Shown here: in pieces, positions 40,981 through 48,964 of the stretch
Layout: every line of letters starts with the position of its first letter
Position numbering within the stretch: the first letter of the stretch is position 1
DNA from: CAZENU01 sp965222125
GTDB taxonomy: Bacteria; Chloroflexota; Dehalococcoidia; Lucifugimonadales; CAZENU01
Direction of reading: 5' to 3'
DNA: 64,000 nt
NCBI GenBank assembly: GCA_965222125.1
Contig: CBDCTC010000005.1
Coordinates: 310,001 to 374,000 of the forward strand
Translations under genes and position numbers: made by a program
Notes under the pieces: generated by a model
Database searches by the model: none
Told to the model about the DNA's origin: nothing
The model's input: the letters and a program-made list of their open reading frames with translations, nothing else

Positions 40981-41826
40981 GTGTCGACTACCGCCCAAGA
41001 ACAGAGTTCCCCCGCGTTGTCGGCGCGTAGCGTGGGCGGTCTCCTCGACGAGACCGTCACAATCTACTTTCGCCACTTCTGGCGGTTTGCCAAGCTGGCC
41101 GCGTTGATTCACCTGCCGGCCGGGGTCGTTTCGATCCTGTTGCTGGAATTGCTCCGCGAGCCGCAGTTTGCAGACGCGCCGGCGCTCGTGCTGGACGCCG
41201 CCGTGGGTACGTTCGCCGCCGTTTTTCTGTACGGTGTGGCGGTCACGGCGGTCGGTCAACACTATATGACCGGCAACATCGGACTCCGGAGCTGCTACCG
41301 GAGAGCGTGGTGGAAGGTAATGTCCCTGGCGGTGATCGCAACGGTTGCTGCACTCTTCGCGCTGTTGCCGCCGGTAGCCACCTTAGTGCAAGACAAGCCG
41401 TCTATTGTCGGGGCCGCCATCCCCGTTCTGATCGGGGCTTTCGTGCTCGTGATCTACTGGTCGCTTGCTGTGCAGGTCGTAGTCATCGAAAGCTATCGAC
41501 CGGTGGACGCCCTGCGTCGCAGCACTTCCTTGATCAGGGGCAGTTGGTGGCGAATCTGCGGATTTACGGCGATCGTGGGACTGATAGCTACTGGACTTAG
41601 GGTAGTAGCTATAGTCCCTGTCATGTTGATTGCAGCGGCGTTTGGTGTGGAGCAGACATCCGACGCGGGGCACCGAATAGTGTCGCTCGGCGGAGTGGTG
41701 GTAGGCATATTCGTTCTGCCGGTGCTCTTCATAGCCGGTACATTGGTCTACTACGACGTAAGAATCAGGAAGGAGCAGTTCGATCTCACGGTTCTGCGCC
41801 GCGAGATGGGGCTGGCTGCCTCGTGA
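40981..41826 (+). CDS. Polytopic membrane protein inserted in the ribosomal cluster
   Basis: A 281-residue protein starting at GTG 40981 has an N-terminal amphipathic stretch (GLLDETVTIYFRHFWRF) and about six hydrophobic segments (near residues 33-55, 66-90, 113-136, 143-170, 188-221 and 230-257), with YRPVDALRRSTSLIRGSWW between the fourth and fifth. This pattern, including the ALRRSxxLxRGxWW loop, resembles the GlpF-like/YciC or glycerophosphodiesterase membrane-domain group of unknown-function proteins. It begins four bases after rpsK and lies before rpsD, on the same strand, so it is likely co-transcribed with ribosomal genes. Its role is unknown. Confidence 0.8.
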   Translation: MSTTAQEQSSPALSARSVGGLLDETVTIYFRHFWRFAKLAALIHLPAGVVSILLLELLREPQFADAPALVLDAAVGTFAAVFLYGVAVTAVGQHYMTGNIGLRSCYRRAWWKVMSLAVIATVAALFALLPPVATLVQDKPSIVGAAIPVLIGAFVLVIYWSLAVQVVVIESYRPVDALRRSTSLIRGSWWRICGFTAIVGLIATGLRVVAIVPVMLIAAAFGVEQTSDAGHRIVSLGGVVVGIFVLPVLFIAGTLVYYDVRIRKEQFDLTVLRREMGLAAS

Positions 41827-41899
41827 ATACGGCTCTAAGCGGATGACCGGGAGTCCATCTATCCCGTTTATGGCCTGAGGAGGCCTTGAGACCGAACCC

Positions 41900-42529
41900 A
41901 TGGCACGTTACATAGACCCCGTTTGCCGCCAGTGCAGGCGCATTGGCGAAAAGCTGTATCTGAAGGGCGAGCGCTGCTACACGCCGCGTTGCGCCGTCGA
42001 GAGACGAAAGCGGCCGCCTGGGGAGCATATCCCGAGACGCCGTCGAGCGTCGGAGTGGGCCCTGCAACTGCGCGAGAAACAAAAGGCGCGCTGGACCTAC
42101 GGCGTCTTGGAGCGGCAGTTCCGCAAGTACTTCGATGCTGCCCGGTCGCAGCCCGGAGTTACGGGCGACCTGCTCCTGCAGCAGCTTGAGCGGCGGCTGG
42201 ACAATGTGGTCTACCGGCTGTCGTTCGTCGACTCCCGTAAGCAGGGCAGACAGATGGTGAATCACGGCCACTTTCGGGTCAACGGCCGGAGGCTCGACAT
42301 CCCATCCTATCAGGTCAAACCCAGCGACGAGATCACCTGGAGCGGCGCGAACGGGTCGTTGCCGGTGTTCGCCGAGGTTCTCACGGACGGCGCCCCGAAG
42401 CGCCAGGTCCCACTCTGGTTGAAGCTGAACGTCGACCAGATGACCGGAGAGGTGCTGTCGATGCCGGACATCTCCGAGATTGAATCGGCGATAGACGTAC
42501 GGCTAATCGTGGAGTTCTACTCGAAATAG
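41900..42529 (+). CDS. rpsD: Ribosomal protein uS4, zinc form
   Basis: S4 nucleates 30S assembly. The 209-residue protein begins MARYIDPVCRQCRRIGEKLY with Cys9 and Cys12, and Cys26/Cys31 follow (GERCYTPRCAVE), making the zinc-binding C+ form. The S4 RNA-binding domain contains LDNVVYRLSFVDSRKQGRQM. It comes after the intervening membrane protein gene. Confidence 0.97.
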   Translation: MARYIDPVCRQCRRIGEKLYLKGERCYTPRCAVERRKRPPGEHIPRRRRASEWALQLREKQKARWTYGVLERQFRKYFDAARSQPGVTGDLLLQQLERRLDNVVYRLSFVDSRKQGRQMVNHGHFRVNGRRLDIPSYQVKPSDEITWSGANGSLPVFAEVLTDGAPKRQVPLWLKLNVDQMTGEVLSMPDISEIESAIDVRLIVEFYSK

Positions 42530-42591
42530 CTGGCGCCGCGTCAATCTCAATAGTTACAAAAGAGGACGACTCTGCAGGAGTATTCCACCCA

Positions 42592-43674
42592 ATGTTGAAT
42601 TTCGAGACATTCGTTCCACAGGACATGGCCGAGGACGTCCTGGAGCCGATTCCGTCTCCTGAGATCACGGTGATAGAGGCGGACGACACCTATGGGAAGA
42701 TAGCCGTCGAGCCGCTTCCTCAGGGCTTCGGAATGACCTTGGGCAACCCGTTGCGGCGCGTTCTGTACGGCTCTCTGTCCGGTACGGCTGTTACGTGGGT
42801 CAAGATCGAGGGAATACTCCACGAGTACGCCACGATCCCCAGCGTCAAGGAAGAGGTGTCGGAGCTGCTGATGAACATCAAGGGTATCCGCCTTCGCACG
42901 GAGGTGGATACCCCGGGCAAGCTTCGGCTGGAGGTGGCCGGACAGGGAGAGGTGAGCGCCGGCGACATCATGTCGTCGTCCGACTACGAGGTGGTCAACC
43001 CTGAGTTGCATCTGGCTACGCTGGACAAGGAAGACGCGAACCTCTCGCTCGAGCTGAACATCGAGAGCGGGACCGGCTACGCGGAGGCTTCCCGCGGAGA
43101 AGGCCTTCCCATCGGCGTCCTTCCGGTGGACGCGATATTCACTCCGATCAGGAAGGTCAACTACTCCGTGGACGACGTCAGAGTCGGGCAGCGCACCGAC
43201 TTCGAGCGACTTACCATGGAGGTCTGGACCGACGGCTCCGTCGATCCGATGGAAGCGCTGAGGCGGGCGGGGAGTATCCTGGTCGAGCGCTTCTTCCTAT
43301 TCTCCAAGGCGCAGAAGGCGGACGAGGACGGCGTGATGGCGCCGGCGATAACGCAGTGGATCTCGCCGGAGCACTACAACATTCCGGTGGAGCGGCTCGA
43401 GCTGTCGTCGCGGACGTTGAACTGCCTGAAGCGAGCCAGCATCGACAAGGTGGGGCAGGTGCTGGAGATGAAGAAGCCGGACCTGCTGCAGATCAGAAAC
43501 TTCGGCGAGAAGTCGCTGACGGAGTTGTATGGCCAACTCCGGGAAATGGACCTGCTGCCCGCGGAGCTCGACCCTGACCTGCAGCAGGACGTCGAAAACG
43601 AAGACGAGAGCGGTGACGAAGGCCTGGTCGAGGTCGTGGCCGACGGCGCCGATTCCGTAGAGCAGGTGGATTAA
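42592..43674 (+). CDS. rpoA: RNA polymerase alpha subunit
   Basis: Alpha starts RNA polymerase assembly and its C-terminal domain binds promoter UP elements and activators. The 360-residue protein has the N-terminal domain (EPLPQGFGMTLGNPLRRVL, GTAVTWVKIEGI) and the C-terminal domain with PVERLELSSRTLNCLKRASI and LLQIRNFGEKSLTEL. The last 30 residues are an acidic tail (QQDVENEDESGDEG). Length is slightly above the usual 310-340. Confidence 0.97.
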   Translation: MLNFETFVPQDMAEDVLEPIPSPEITVIEADDTYGKIAVEPLPQGFGMTLGNPLRRVLYGSLSGTAVTWVKIEGILHEYATIPSVKEEVSELLMNIKGIRLRTEVDTPGKLRLEVAGQGEVSAGDIMSSSDYEVVNPELHLATLDKEDANLSLELNIESGTGYAEASRGEGLPIGVLPVDAIFTPIRKVNYSVDDVRVGQRTDFERLTMEVWTDGSVDPMEALRRAGSILVERFFLFSKAQKADEDGVMAPAITQWISPEHYNIPVERLELSSRTLNCLKRASIDKVGQVLEMKKPDLLQIRNFGEKSLTELYGQLREMDLLPAELDPDLQQDVENEDESGDEGLVEVVADGADSVEQVD

Positions 43675-43676
43675 CG

Positions 43677-44030
43677 GTGAGACACAAGATAGCCGGTCGG
43701 AAGCTGTCGCGTCATACAGCGCCCCGCATGGCCATGCTCCGCACGGCCGTGACGGACCTGTTGCGCCACGAGACGCTTCAGACTACCGACGCCAAAGCAA
43801 GAGAGATCCGGCGGATGGCCGAAAGGATCATCACCAAGGGCAAGCGAGGAACGCTGCACGACCGGCGTCAGGTTGCGGCGGTGCTGACCGACGAGGACAT
43901 CGTGCGCAAGCTCTTCGACGAGCTGGCCGCACGGTACGAGGACAGGCCGGGCGGGTACACGCGGATGATCAAGCTGGGCAACCGGAACGGAGACGCCGCG
44001 CCGATGGCCATAGTGGAGTTGGTATCGTAG
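43677..44030 (+). CDS. rplQ: Ribosomal protein bL17
   Basis: The 117-residue protein has RHKIAGRKLSRHTAPRMAML at the start, LLRHETLQTTDAKAREIRRM and ends with DAAPMAIVELVS. It starts (GTG) two bases after rpoA, the classic alpha-operon order. Confidence 0.97.
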   Translation: MRHKIAGRKLSRHTAPRMAMLRTAVTDLLRHETLQTTDAKAREIRRMAERIITKGKRGTLHDRRQVAAVLTDEDIVRKLFDELAARYEDRPGGYTRMIKLGNRNGDAAPMAIVELVS

Positions 44031-44075
44031 GAGTGCGAGCGGTCGGGCCGATACGGCCGAATAGGGTGCGGCGCC

Positions 44076-44852
44076 ATGCGGCTTGCCCTGATGGTGGAGT
44101 ACGATGGCACTGACTACCACGGGTTCCAGTATCAGGCCAACGCCCGCTCGATACAGGAGGAGTTGGAGAAAGCCATTCATCGATTCACAGGCGAGCGAGT
44201 CCGGGTCAAGGGGGCCGGCCGAACGGATGCCGGAGTACATGCAAAAGGTCAGGTTGTGGCCTTCGACACCTGCTCCGAACATCCGAAAGAAGTCTTCCTG
44301 AGGGCGCTCAATCACTATTTGCCGTGCGACATCGTCGTGCGGAAGGTGTGCTCCGTTCCCGGCAGCTTCGATCCTCGACGGATGGCAACAAGTCGAAGAT
44401 ACTCATTCACGATCGACAACGGACCGGTACGGTCGCCTCTGACGAGGCGCACGAGCCACCACGTCCCAACCCCTCTCGACGTCGGCAGGATGCGAAGAGC
44501 GGCGCGCCACTTTCTCGGCCGCCACGACTTCGCCCGCTTCGCGGGCCGGCCGGACAGGGAGGACGCCAGTACCGTCAGGCAGATCGCCGAGCTAACAGTG
44601 CGGCGGAGCGGCCGCATGGTGATGCTGGACGTGGAGGGTAGCTCGTTCTTGCCGCATCAGGTCAGGAGGATGGCCGGAGCGCTGGTCGATGTGGGACATG
44701 GAAGGCTGGCACCGGCACAGGTGAAGGGGATGCTGGACGGAAACGAAGTCGGCGCGGTCGCCGGCGCGCTGCCGCCGCAGGGCCTGTGCCTCCTGAGCGT
44801 AGAATACGGGAACCTGTCAATGGAAGAGGATTTCGGAAATGGTAACAACTAG
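44076..44852 (+). CDS. truA: tRNA pseudouridine(38-40) synthase
   Basis: TruA isomerises uridines 38-40 in the anticodon arm. The 258-residue protein has the catalytic Asp in GAGRTDAGVHAKGQVVAF and LVEYDGTDYHGFQYQ at the start, plus SSFLPHQVRRMAGALVDVG. Its end overlaps rplM by 14 bases, so it is part of the cluster. Confidence 0.95.
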   Translation: MRLALMVEYDGTDYHGFQYQANARSIQEELEKAIHRFTGERVRVKGAGRTDAGVHAKGQVVAFDTCSEHPKEVFLRALNHYLPCDIVVRKVCSVPGSFDPRRMATSRRYSFTIDNGPVRSPLTRRTSHHVPTPLDVGRMRRAARHFLGRHDFARFAGRPDREDASTVRQIAELTVRRSGRMVMLDVEGSSFLPHQVRRMAGALVDVGHGRLAPAQVKGMLDGNEVGAVAGALPPQGLCLLSVEYGNLSMEEDFGNGNN

Positions 44853-45327
44853 AGGACGGACGCGTTCGAAGCCGTCCCGGGTCGAGGCTGAGTGGCACGT
44901 CGTGGACGCCGAGGGAAAGACTCTTGGCAGGGTGTCGAGCGAGATAGCCGTGCTGCTTCAGGGCAAGCATAGGCCGTCCTACGTGCCGTATATGAACACC
45001 GGGGACTTCGTCGTAGTCATCAACGCCGAAAAGGTTCGGGTCACGGGCAAAAAACTGGAAGACAAGAAGTACTACAGGCATAGCGGCTACCACGGCGGAC
45101 TGACCGAGCGGAAGCTGTCGGACGTTCTGCGTACGGATCCCACGCATGCAATGAAGCATGCCGTCAAGGGGATGCTGCCCAAGAACAGCGTCGGCCGCCG
45201 GATGTTGTCGCGCCTAAAGCTGTATTCGGGAGACTCTCATCCCCACGCCGCGCAGATCAACTACGGCGCCAGTCGCCGCATGAGTACGGATGGCGCCGCA
45301 AAGGAAACCGAGTCGGAGGAGGCGTAG
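44839..45327 (+). CDS. rplM: Ribosomal protein uL13
   Basis: L13 is an early 50S assembly protein. After a short basic head the protein has WHVVDAEGKTLGRVSSEIA, LQGKHRPSYVPYMNTGDFV, KYYRHSGYHGGL and GMLPKNSVGRRMLSRLKLY. 162 residues with a short extra tail. Overlaps truA. Confidence 0.97.
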   Translation: MVTTRGRTRSKPSRVEAEWHVVDAEGKTLGRVSSEIAVLLQGKHRPSYVPYMNTGDFVVVINAEKVRVTGKKLEDKKYYRHSGYHGGLTERKLSDVLRTDPTHAMKHAVKGMLPKNSVGRRMLSRLKLYSGDSHPHAAQINYGASRRMSTDGAAKETESEEA

Positions 45328-45723
45328 TTGAACGAACGTACCTACTACTACGGGACGGGCCGGCGTAAGACGTCCGTGGCCCGAGTCCGGCTCTTCATGG
45401 AGAGCGGGCCGATAGTCATCAACGGCAAGCCGATGGAAGAGGTGTTCGGCTGGATGCCGTGGCGTGACATCGTCATGGAGCCGTTCCAGGCAACGGAGAC
45501 CGAGGGCAGGTTCAGCGTGGTGGCGAAGATCTCCGGAGGCGGGGTCGTCAGCCAGGCTGGCGCCCTCAGGCACGGCATCGCCCGGGCGATGATCGTGGCC
45601 GACCCCGAGCTCAGGACCAGGCTCAAGCGGGCCGGCCTGCTCACTCGAGACTCCCGGATGAAAGAGCGGAAGAAGTACGGCCTCAAGCGCGCGAGGAAGG
45701 CAGAGCAGTACTCGAAGCGCTAG
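45328..45723 (+). CDS. rpsI: Ribosomal protein uS9
   Basis: S9 reaches the P-site tRNA with its C-terminal tail. The 131-residue protein has YYYGTGRRKTSVARVRLF, SQAGALRHGIARAMI, LLTRDSRMKERKKYGLKRAR and ends with the Lys-Arg tail. Starts (TTG) immediately after rplM. It is the last gene of the cluster. Confidence 0.97.
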   Translation: MNERTYYYGTGRRKTSVARVRLFMESGPIVINGKPMEEVFGWMPWRDIVMEPFQATETEGRFSVVAKISGGGVVSQAGALRHGIARAMIVADPELRTRLKRAGLLTRDSRMKERKKYGLKRARKAEQYSKR

Positions 45724-45769
45724 GCGACCTGCGGGGCATAAAGGCCCCTGCTTGCCGTTCGATAGGCCC

Positions 45770-46126
45770 CTACGGCTGCTGAAGCAGCTGTAGGGTGTTG
45801 CCGTCGGGGTCCGAGAAGGTCGCAACCCATCCGCCCCAATGCTCCCGCTCCGGCTCGCGCTCCAGGACAACGCCTCTCTCCCTGAGCAGCTCGCACTGGG
45901 CGTGTATATCGTCTACGCCCAGGTTGATCATTATCCTATGCGGCTCGGCCGTCCTGCCTGCGACGTGGGTGTGCGTGCCGAGTCCCAGCCGCACGTCTCC
46001 CCATCTGAAGGAGACGAAATCCGGCCTGACCGAGTGCGGCGTCAATCCCAGGACGTCCCGGTAGAACCGGAGCAGGCGCTCCAGGTCGTCGGTCCAGACG
46101 ATGACGCCGGCGAGTCCCTCGATCAT
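45770..46126 (-). CDS. VOC (glyoxalase/bleomycin-resistance-like) family protein
   Basis: The 118-residue protein is one VOC unit pair (beta-alpha-beta-beta-beta twice): GVIVWTDDLERLLRFYRDVL at the start and WVATFSDPDGNTLQLLQ at the end. His/Glu metal ligands are plausible but the N-terminal one is not obvious. Members include dioxygenases, isomerases and binding proteins. ATG 46126 is chosen for its GGAG site and the family-like start. It is convergent to the ribosomal cluster. Confidence 0.85.
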   Translation of the reverse strand: MIEGLAGVIVWTDDLERLLRFYRDVLGLTPHSVRPDFVSFRWGDVRLGLGTHTHVAGRTAEPHRIMINLGVDDIHAQCELLRERGVVLEREPEREHWGGWVATFSDPDGNTLQLLQQP

Positions 46127-46187
46127 GCGCCGCACTCCGGAGCGGCCCGTCGACAACGGAACCGTTGGATCGGCGAGCGCCCGCGCC

Positions 46188-46215
46188 TTGTGCCCGGCGG
46201 GATCGGGAGTATAAT
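46188..46215 (+). promoter_or_regulatory. Promoter of the small RNA gene
   Basis: TATAAT at 46210-46215 is a perfect -10 box with TTGTGC 16 bases upstream (46188-46193). The start would be near 46222. Confidence 0.6.
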
Positions 46216-46282
46216 GCTATACAGAGACTCGTGGTGGGGACGACAGCTTGGGTGGTGGGGTCTTGAGAAAGGAGGTGCTGCG

Positions 46283-46315
46283 TTGGACAGTAGTAGTCGG
46301 AGGTGTTCCGGATAG
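46283..46315 (+). CDS. Ten-codon ORF in the small RNA
   Basis: A TTG at 46283, seven bases after GGAGG of a perfect Shine-Dalgarno, opens MDSSSRRCSG and a TAG stop. The last five codons lie inside the 5' arm of the hairpin that follows, so translation would open it. The very strong ribosome binding site with such a short frame is unusual. Confidence 0.4.
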   Translation: MDSSSRRCSG

Positions 46316-46337
46316 GTGTTCTCCGGAACGCCTCTCT

Positions 46338-46371
46338 GATAGGCCCCGCCTCGGCGGGGCCTATCTATTTT
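46338..46371 (+). terminator. Intrinsic terminator of the small RNA
   Basis: A 13-bp GC-rich stem (46338-46350 with 46353-46365) is followed by TATTTT. It can also end the cinA operon in the other direction through its A-poor but stable stem. Confidence 0.85.
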
Positions 46372-46397
46372 CGCCGCGGCGCGAGCGCGGAGGGCCA

Positions 46398-47651
46398 CTA
46401 CGCCATCCCCTCCAGCAGCGCTTCGCGCACCAACTCCATCGCGTTCAGGCTGAGGCGGGTGCGGTCCGGAACGCTGCGTCCGGCCGAGTTGTAGGACAGC
46501 GTTCTGACAGTCCCGCCATCGGTGACCGATATGCAAGTCCGGCCCCGCGCCAGGTTCTCGGCGCTGTCAGACTCGTCCGGCACGCCGTGCAGCGCGAGCC
46601 CGATGTCGGCCCCCGTGCGCTCTCTCATTGACCGCGCCAGCTCGTCGGTGAGGCTGGCGGGGTCGCCCATCAGCTCGTCTATCGTGCCTGCGGCTGTTGA
46701 CGAGCCGGCGATGAGGCGTAGTATGGACGCGGGTCCCCCGCCGATCACGGCCTCCACGAACCGGTCCGGGCTGGCCCGCTGGATCCGCTCAGCCAGCATC
46801 CCCCCGGTGACGTCTTCGTAGACGGAAACGGTCTTGCGGCCCTCGCCCAGCAGCGTCGCGACCGCGTCCTCCATCGAGTCGTCGTCCGAGGCGAAGACGT
46901 GCCGCCCGAGCAGGCTCCTGACCTCCGCCTCGACGGGCTCGATCATCTCGGCCGCTGCTTCGAGACTGTGGGCCTTCGCGGTGATCCGCACGTCGACCTG
47001 GCCCGGGTGCGCCAGCACACCAACGGTTGGATTCCTGGAGTTGGCGATCAGATGGCCTACCAGGTCGTCGACGGCGCTCTCGCCCATCCCCGCGACCTTG
47101 AGGATGCGGTGTGTGATGAGCTCGGAGAGGTCGAACTTTTCCCGCAGGTACGGCGCGACCCTGTTGTCGAACAGCCACTTCATCTCGACTGGCACGCCGG
47201 GCAGCGAGAAGACGATGCCGCGAGAGTCCTCGACGATAAAGGATGGCGCGGTGCCATTGGGGTTCTCGACGGGTATGGCCCCCTCGGGGATGTAGGCCTG
47301 CCGCTCGTTGTTCCTGGTCATCACGAACCCGCGGCTGCGGAACCGCTTCTCGATCTGCTCCAGTAGATCCGGGTCGAGGACCAACTCCAGGCCGGTGACT
47401 TCGGCCACGACCTCGCGCGTCAGATCGTCCTGAGTGGGGCCGAGTCCGCCGCTGGTGACCACGATGTCGGACCGGTCGAGCGCCCGGCCGATCACCTCTT
47501 TCATGCGGCCGGGGTTGTCGCCGACGACGGTCTTGTAGTACATGTCGACGCCCAGCGCGGTCAGGCGCTCCGCCATCCACGCTGAGTTTGTATCGACGAT
47601 CTGGCCGAGCAGCAGCTCCGATCCTATGGCTACTATCTCCGCGGTGGCCAA
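46398..47651 (-). CDS. cinA: CinA-like protein (molybdopterin-binding domain plus altered deamidase domain)
   Basis: The 417-residue protein has the MoaB/MogA-like N-terminal domain (IVAIGSELLLGQIVDTNSAW, VVTSGGLGPTQDDLTREVVA, the COG1058 ADP-ribose pyrophosphatase part). A C-terminal CinA domain is present, in which the usual ESCTGG catalytic motif of NMN deamidase reads EDVTGG, so deamidase activity may be lost. TTG 47651 has GGAGGAG at normal spacing and is preferred over a TTG five codons upstream. CinA proteins act in NAD salvage and repair. It is the last gene after the ThDP and MetE-like genes. Confidence 0.88.
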   Translation of the reverse strand: MATAEIVAIGSELLLGQIVDTNSAWMAERLTALGVDMYYKTVVGDNPGRMKEVIGRALDRSDIVVTSGGLGPTQDDLTREVVAEVTGLELVLDPDLLEQIEKRFRSRGFVMTRNNERQAYIPEGAIPVENPNGTAPSFIVEDSRGIVFSLPGVPVEMKWLFDNRVAPYLREKFDLSELITHRILKVAGMGESAVDDLVGHLIANSRNPTVGVLAHPGQVDVRITAKAHSLEAAAEMIEPVEAEVRSLLGRHVFASDDDSMEDAVATLLGEGRKTVSVYEDVTGGMLAERIQRASPDRFVEAVIGGGPASILRLIAGSSTAAGTIDELMGDPASLTDELARSMRERTGADIGLALHGVPDESDSAENLARGRTCISVTDGGTVRTLSYNSAGRSVPDRTRLSLNAMELVREALLEGMA

Positions 47652-47813
47652 TGTTCGCTCCTCCAATCTCCATGCCGACGCCGGGTCGGGGAGAGACCAC
47701 CGCTCCGGCGCGGCGGTCGGCCGCTCGTAGTTCCGCAGGTGTCCTCGGCGCTGGCTCCCGTACGCCTTGTCTCCGCGCTATGGGCCGATTTCGTACTGCG
47801 GTCGGCCGCCGGT

Positions 47814-48905
47814 TCAGCCGTGCTTGTCTCTGAGTATGTCAGCGCCGTCGCAGAGGGCCTTGAGCTTCAGGTACGCCTCGTCAAGGTCCGCCGGGTTGGC
47901 GCTGGAGGGGGAAAAGCCGCAGTCGGGGTTTAGAGTAAGGCGCTCTTTCGGAACGTACTCCATCGCGGCCTCCGTCCTGGCTACCACGTCCCGGGGCGAC
48001 TCCACGTGCGGATCGGTGTGGTCGATCACGCCGAGGCCGAGGACCTTGTCCTCGGGGAACCGCTTCAATACCTCGATTCCGCCGGCGTCCGGGGTGGCGA
48101 ACTCCATCGCGAACCTGTCGACGTTCATCTGCGCGAGGGCGTCCAGAATCAGGTCGTAGGGCCCGGTGGTGGCGTGCTTGCGGTTGAAGTGGGCGTGGCA
48201 CATGTGGACGCTGACGGACAGGTCGTCGACGCCCTCAACGGCGCCGTTGACCGAGGATACAGACATCTCGATCTCGCCGTCGACGTCCACGATGCCCTGA
48301 CCCTCTCTATATGCGGGGTCGACCAGCAGGGCCAGCCACGGATCGTCGAGCTGCACGGCGTCGACGCCGGCCTCGGCCAGCGCCCGCAGCTCGCCGCGTA
48401 CTATCGGGATGCAGTCCTCCATGAACTCCCGGCGCGTCGGGTACGCGGAGGTCGAGTGCTCGGGGCTCCACATACGCCTGGCGACGGTGTACGGGGATGG
48501 GATCGCGACGATGGTCTTGGCGGCTGTGTGCGCACGCAGGAACGACGCTTCGGCCACCGCGATCGGACGCCGCTGCTCCAGCTTCCGCACGACGGCGGGG
48601 TACGGCATCCGCGACACCGTAGACGCCCTGGTGGAGATCAAATCGTCCTCGAAGCCGTCGACGGCCTCGGAGAAGACCTTGACGTAACTCTCGCGCCGCC
48701 ACTCGCCATCGGATACGTAGTCGAGCCCGGCGCGCTCCTGCAACCGGACCGCGAACGGGATGGCGCTGTCGAGCAGCCTGTCGGCCTCCTCGTCGGAGAT
48801 GCGGCCCGCCTTTCGGTCTTCTATCAGCTCTCGGACCCACTCGTGCCTGGGCAGACTGCCCACGACCAAGGTCGGGAACAGCCGCCCGGCAACCGCTTCT
48901 GTCAT
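47814..48905 (-). CDS. MetE-like (cobalamin-independent methionine synthase C-terminal domain) protein
   Basis: The 363-residue protein is only the catalytic TIM barrel of the MetE family. All zinc ligands are present: His234 and Cys236 in VHMCHAHF, Glu268 in AMEFATP and Cys329 in NPDCGF. Full MetE is about 750 residues with an N-terminal half needed for folate binding, which is missing, so it probably transfers a methyl or alkyl group from a different donor. It lies 59 bases after the ThDP enzyme and 162 bases before cinA on the same strand. Confidence 0.88.
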   Translation of the reverse strand: MTEAVAGRLFPTLVVGSLPRHEWVRELIEDRKAGRISDEEADRLLDSAIPFAVRLQERAGLDYVSDGEWRRESYVKVFSEAVDGFEDDLISTRASTVSRMPYPAVVRKLEQRRPIAVAEASFLRAHTAAKTIVAIPSPYTVARRMWSPEHSTSAYPTRREFMEDCIPIVRGELRALAEAGVDAVQLDDPWLALLVDPAYREGQGIVDVDGEIEMSVSSVNGAVEGVDDLSVSVHMCHAHFNRKHATTGPYDLILDALAQMNVDRFAMEFATPDAGGIEVLKRFPEDKVLGLGVIDHTDPHVESPRDVVARTEAAMEYVPKERLTLNPDCGFSPSSANPADLDEAYLKLKALCDGADILRDKHG

Positions 48906-48964
48906 GTCGTCCTCCTATGAGCCGGACTCTGCCGGTCTCTTGCTCGTCGGTGCCGCCTGGCCGC

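Larger units (their letters stand above)
46222..46371 (+). ncRNA. Candidate free-standing small RNA with strong Shine-Dalgarno and terminator
   Basis: A complete transcription unit of about 150 bases is bounded by a good promoter and an intrinsic terminator, with no gene of ordinary size inside. It carries AGAAAGGAGGTG (46266-46277), complementary over 12 bases to the 3' end of 16S rRNA. A 10-codon ORF follows, and then a 14-bp hairpin (46299-46312 with 46322-46335) and the terminator hairpin. The downstream gene cinA is on the other strand, so it is not a leader of a plus-strand gene. Function is unknown. Confidence 0.55.
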
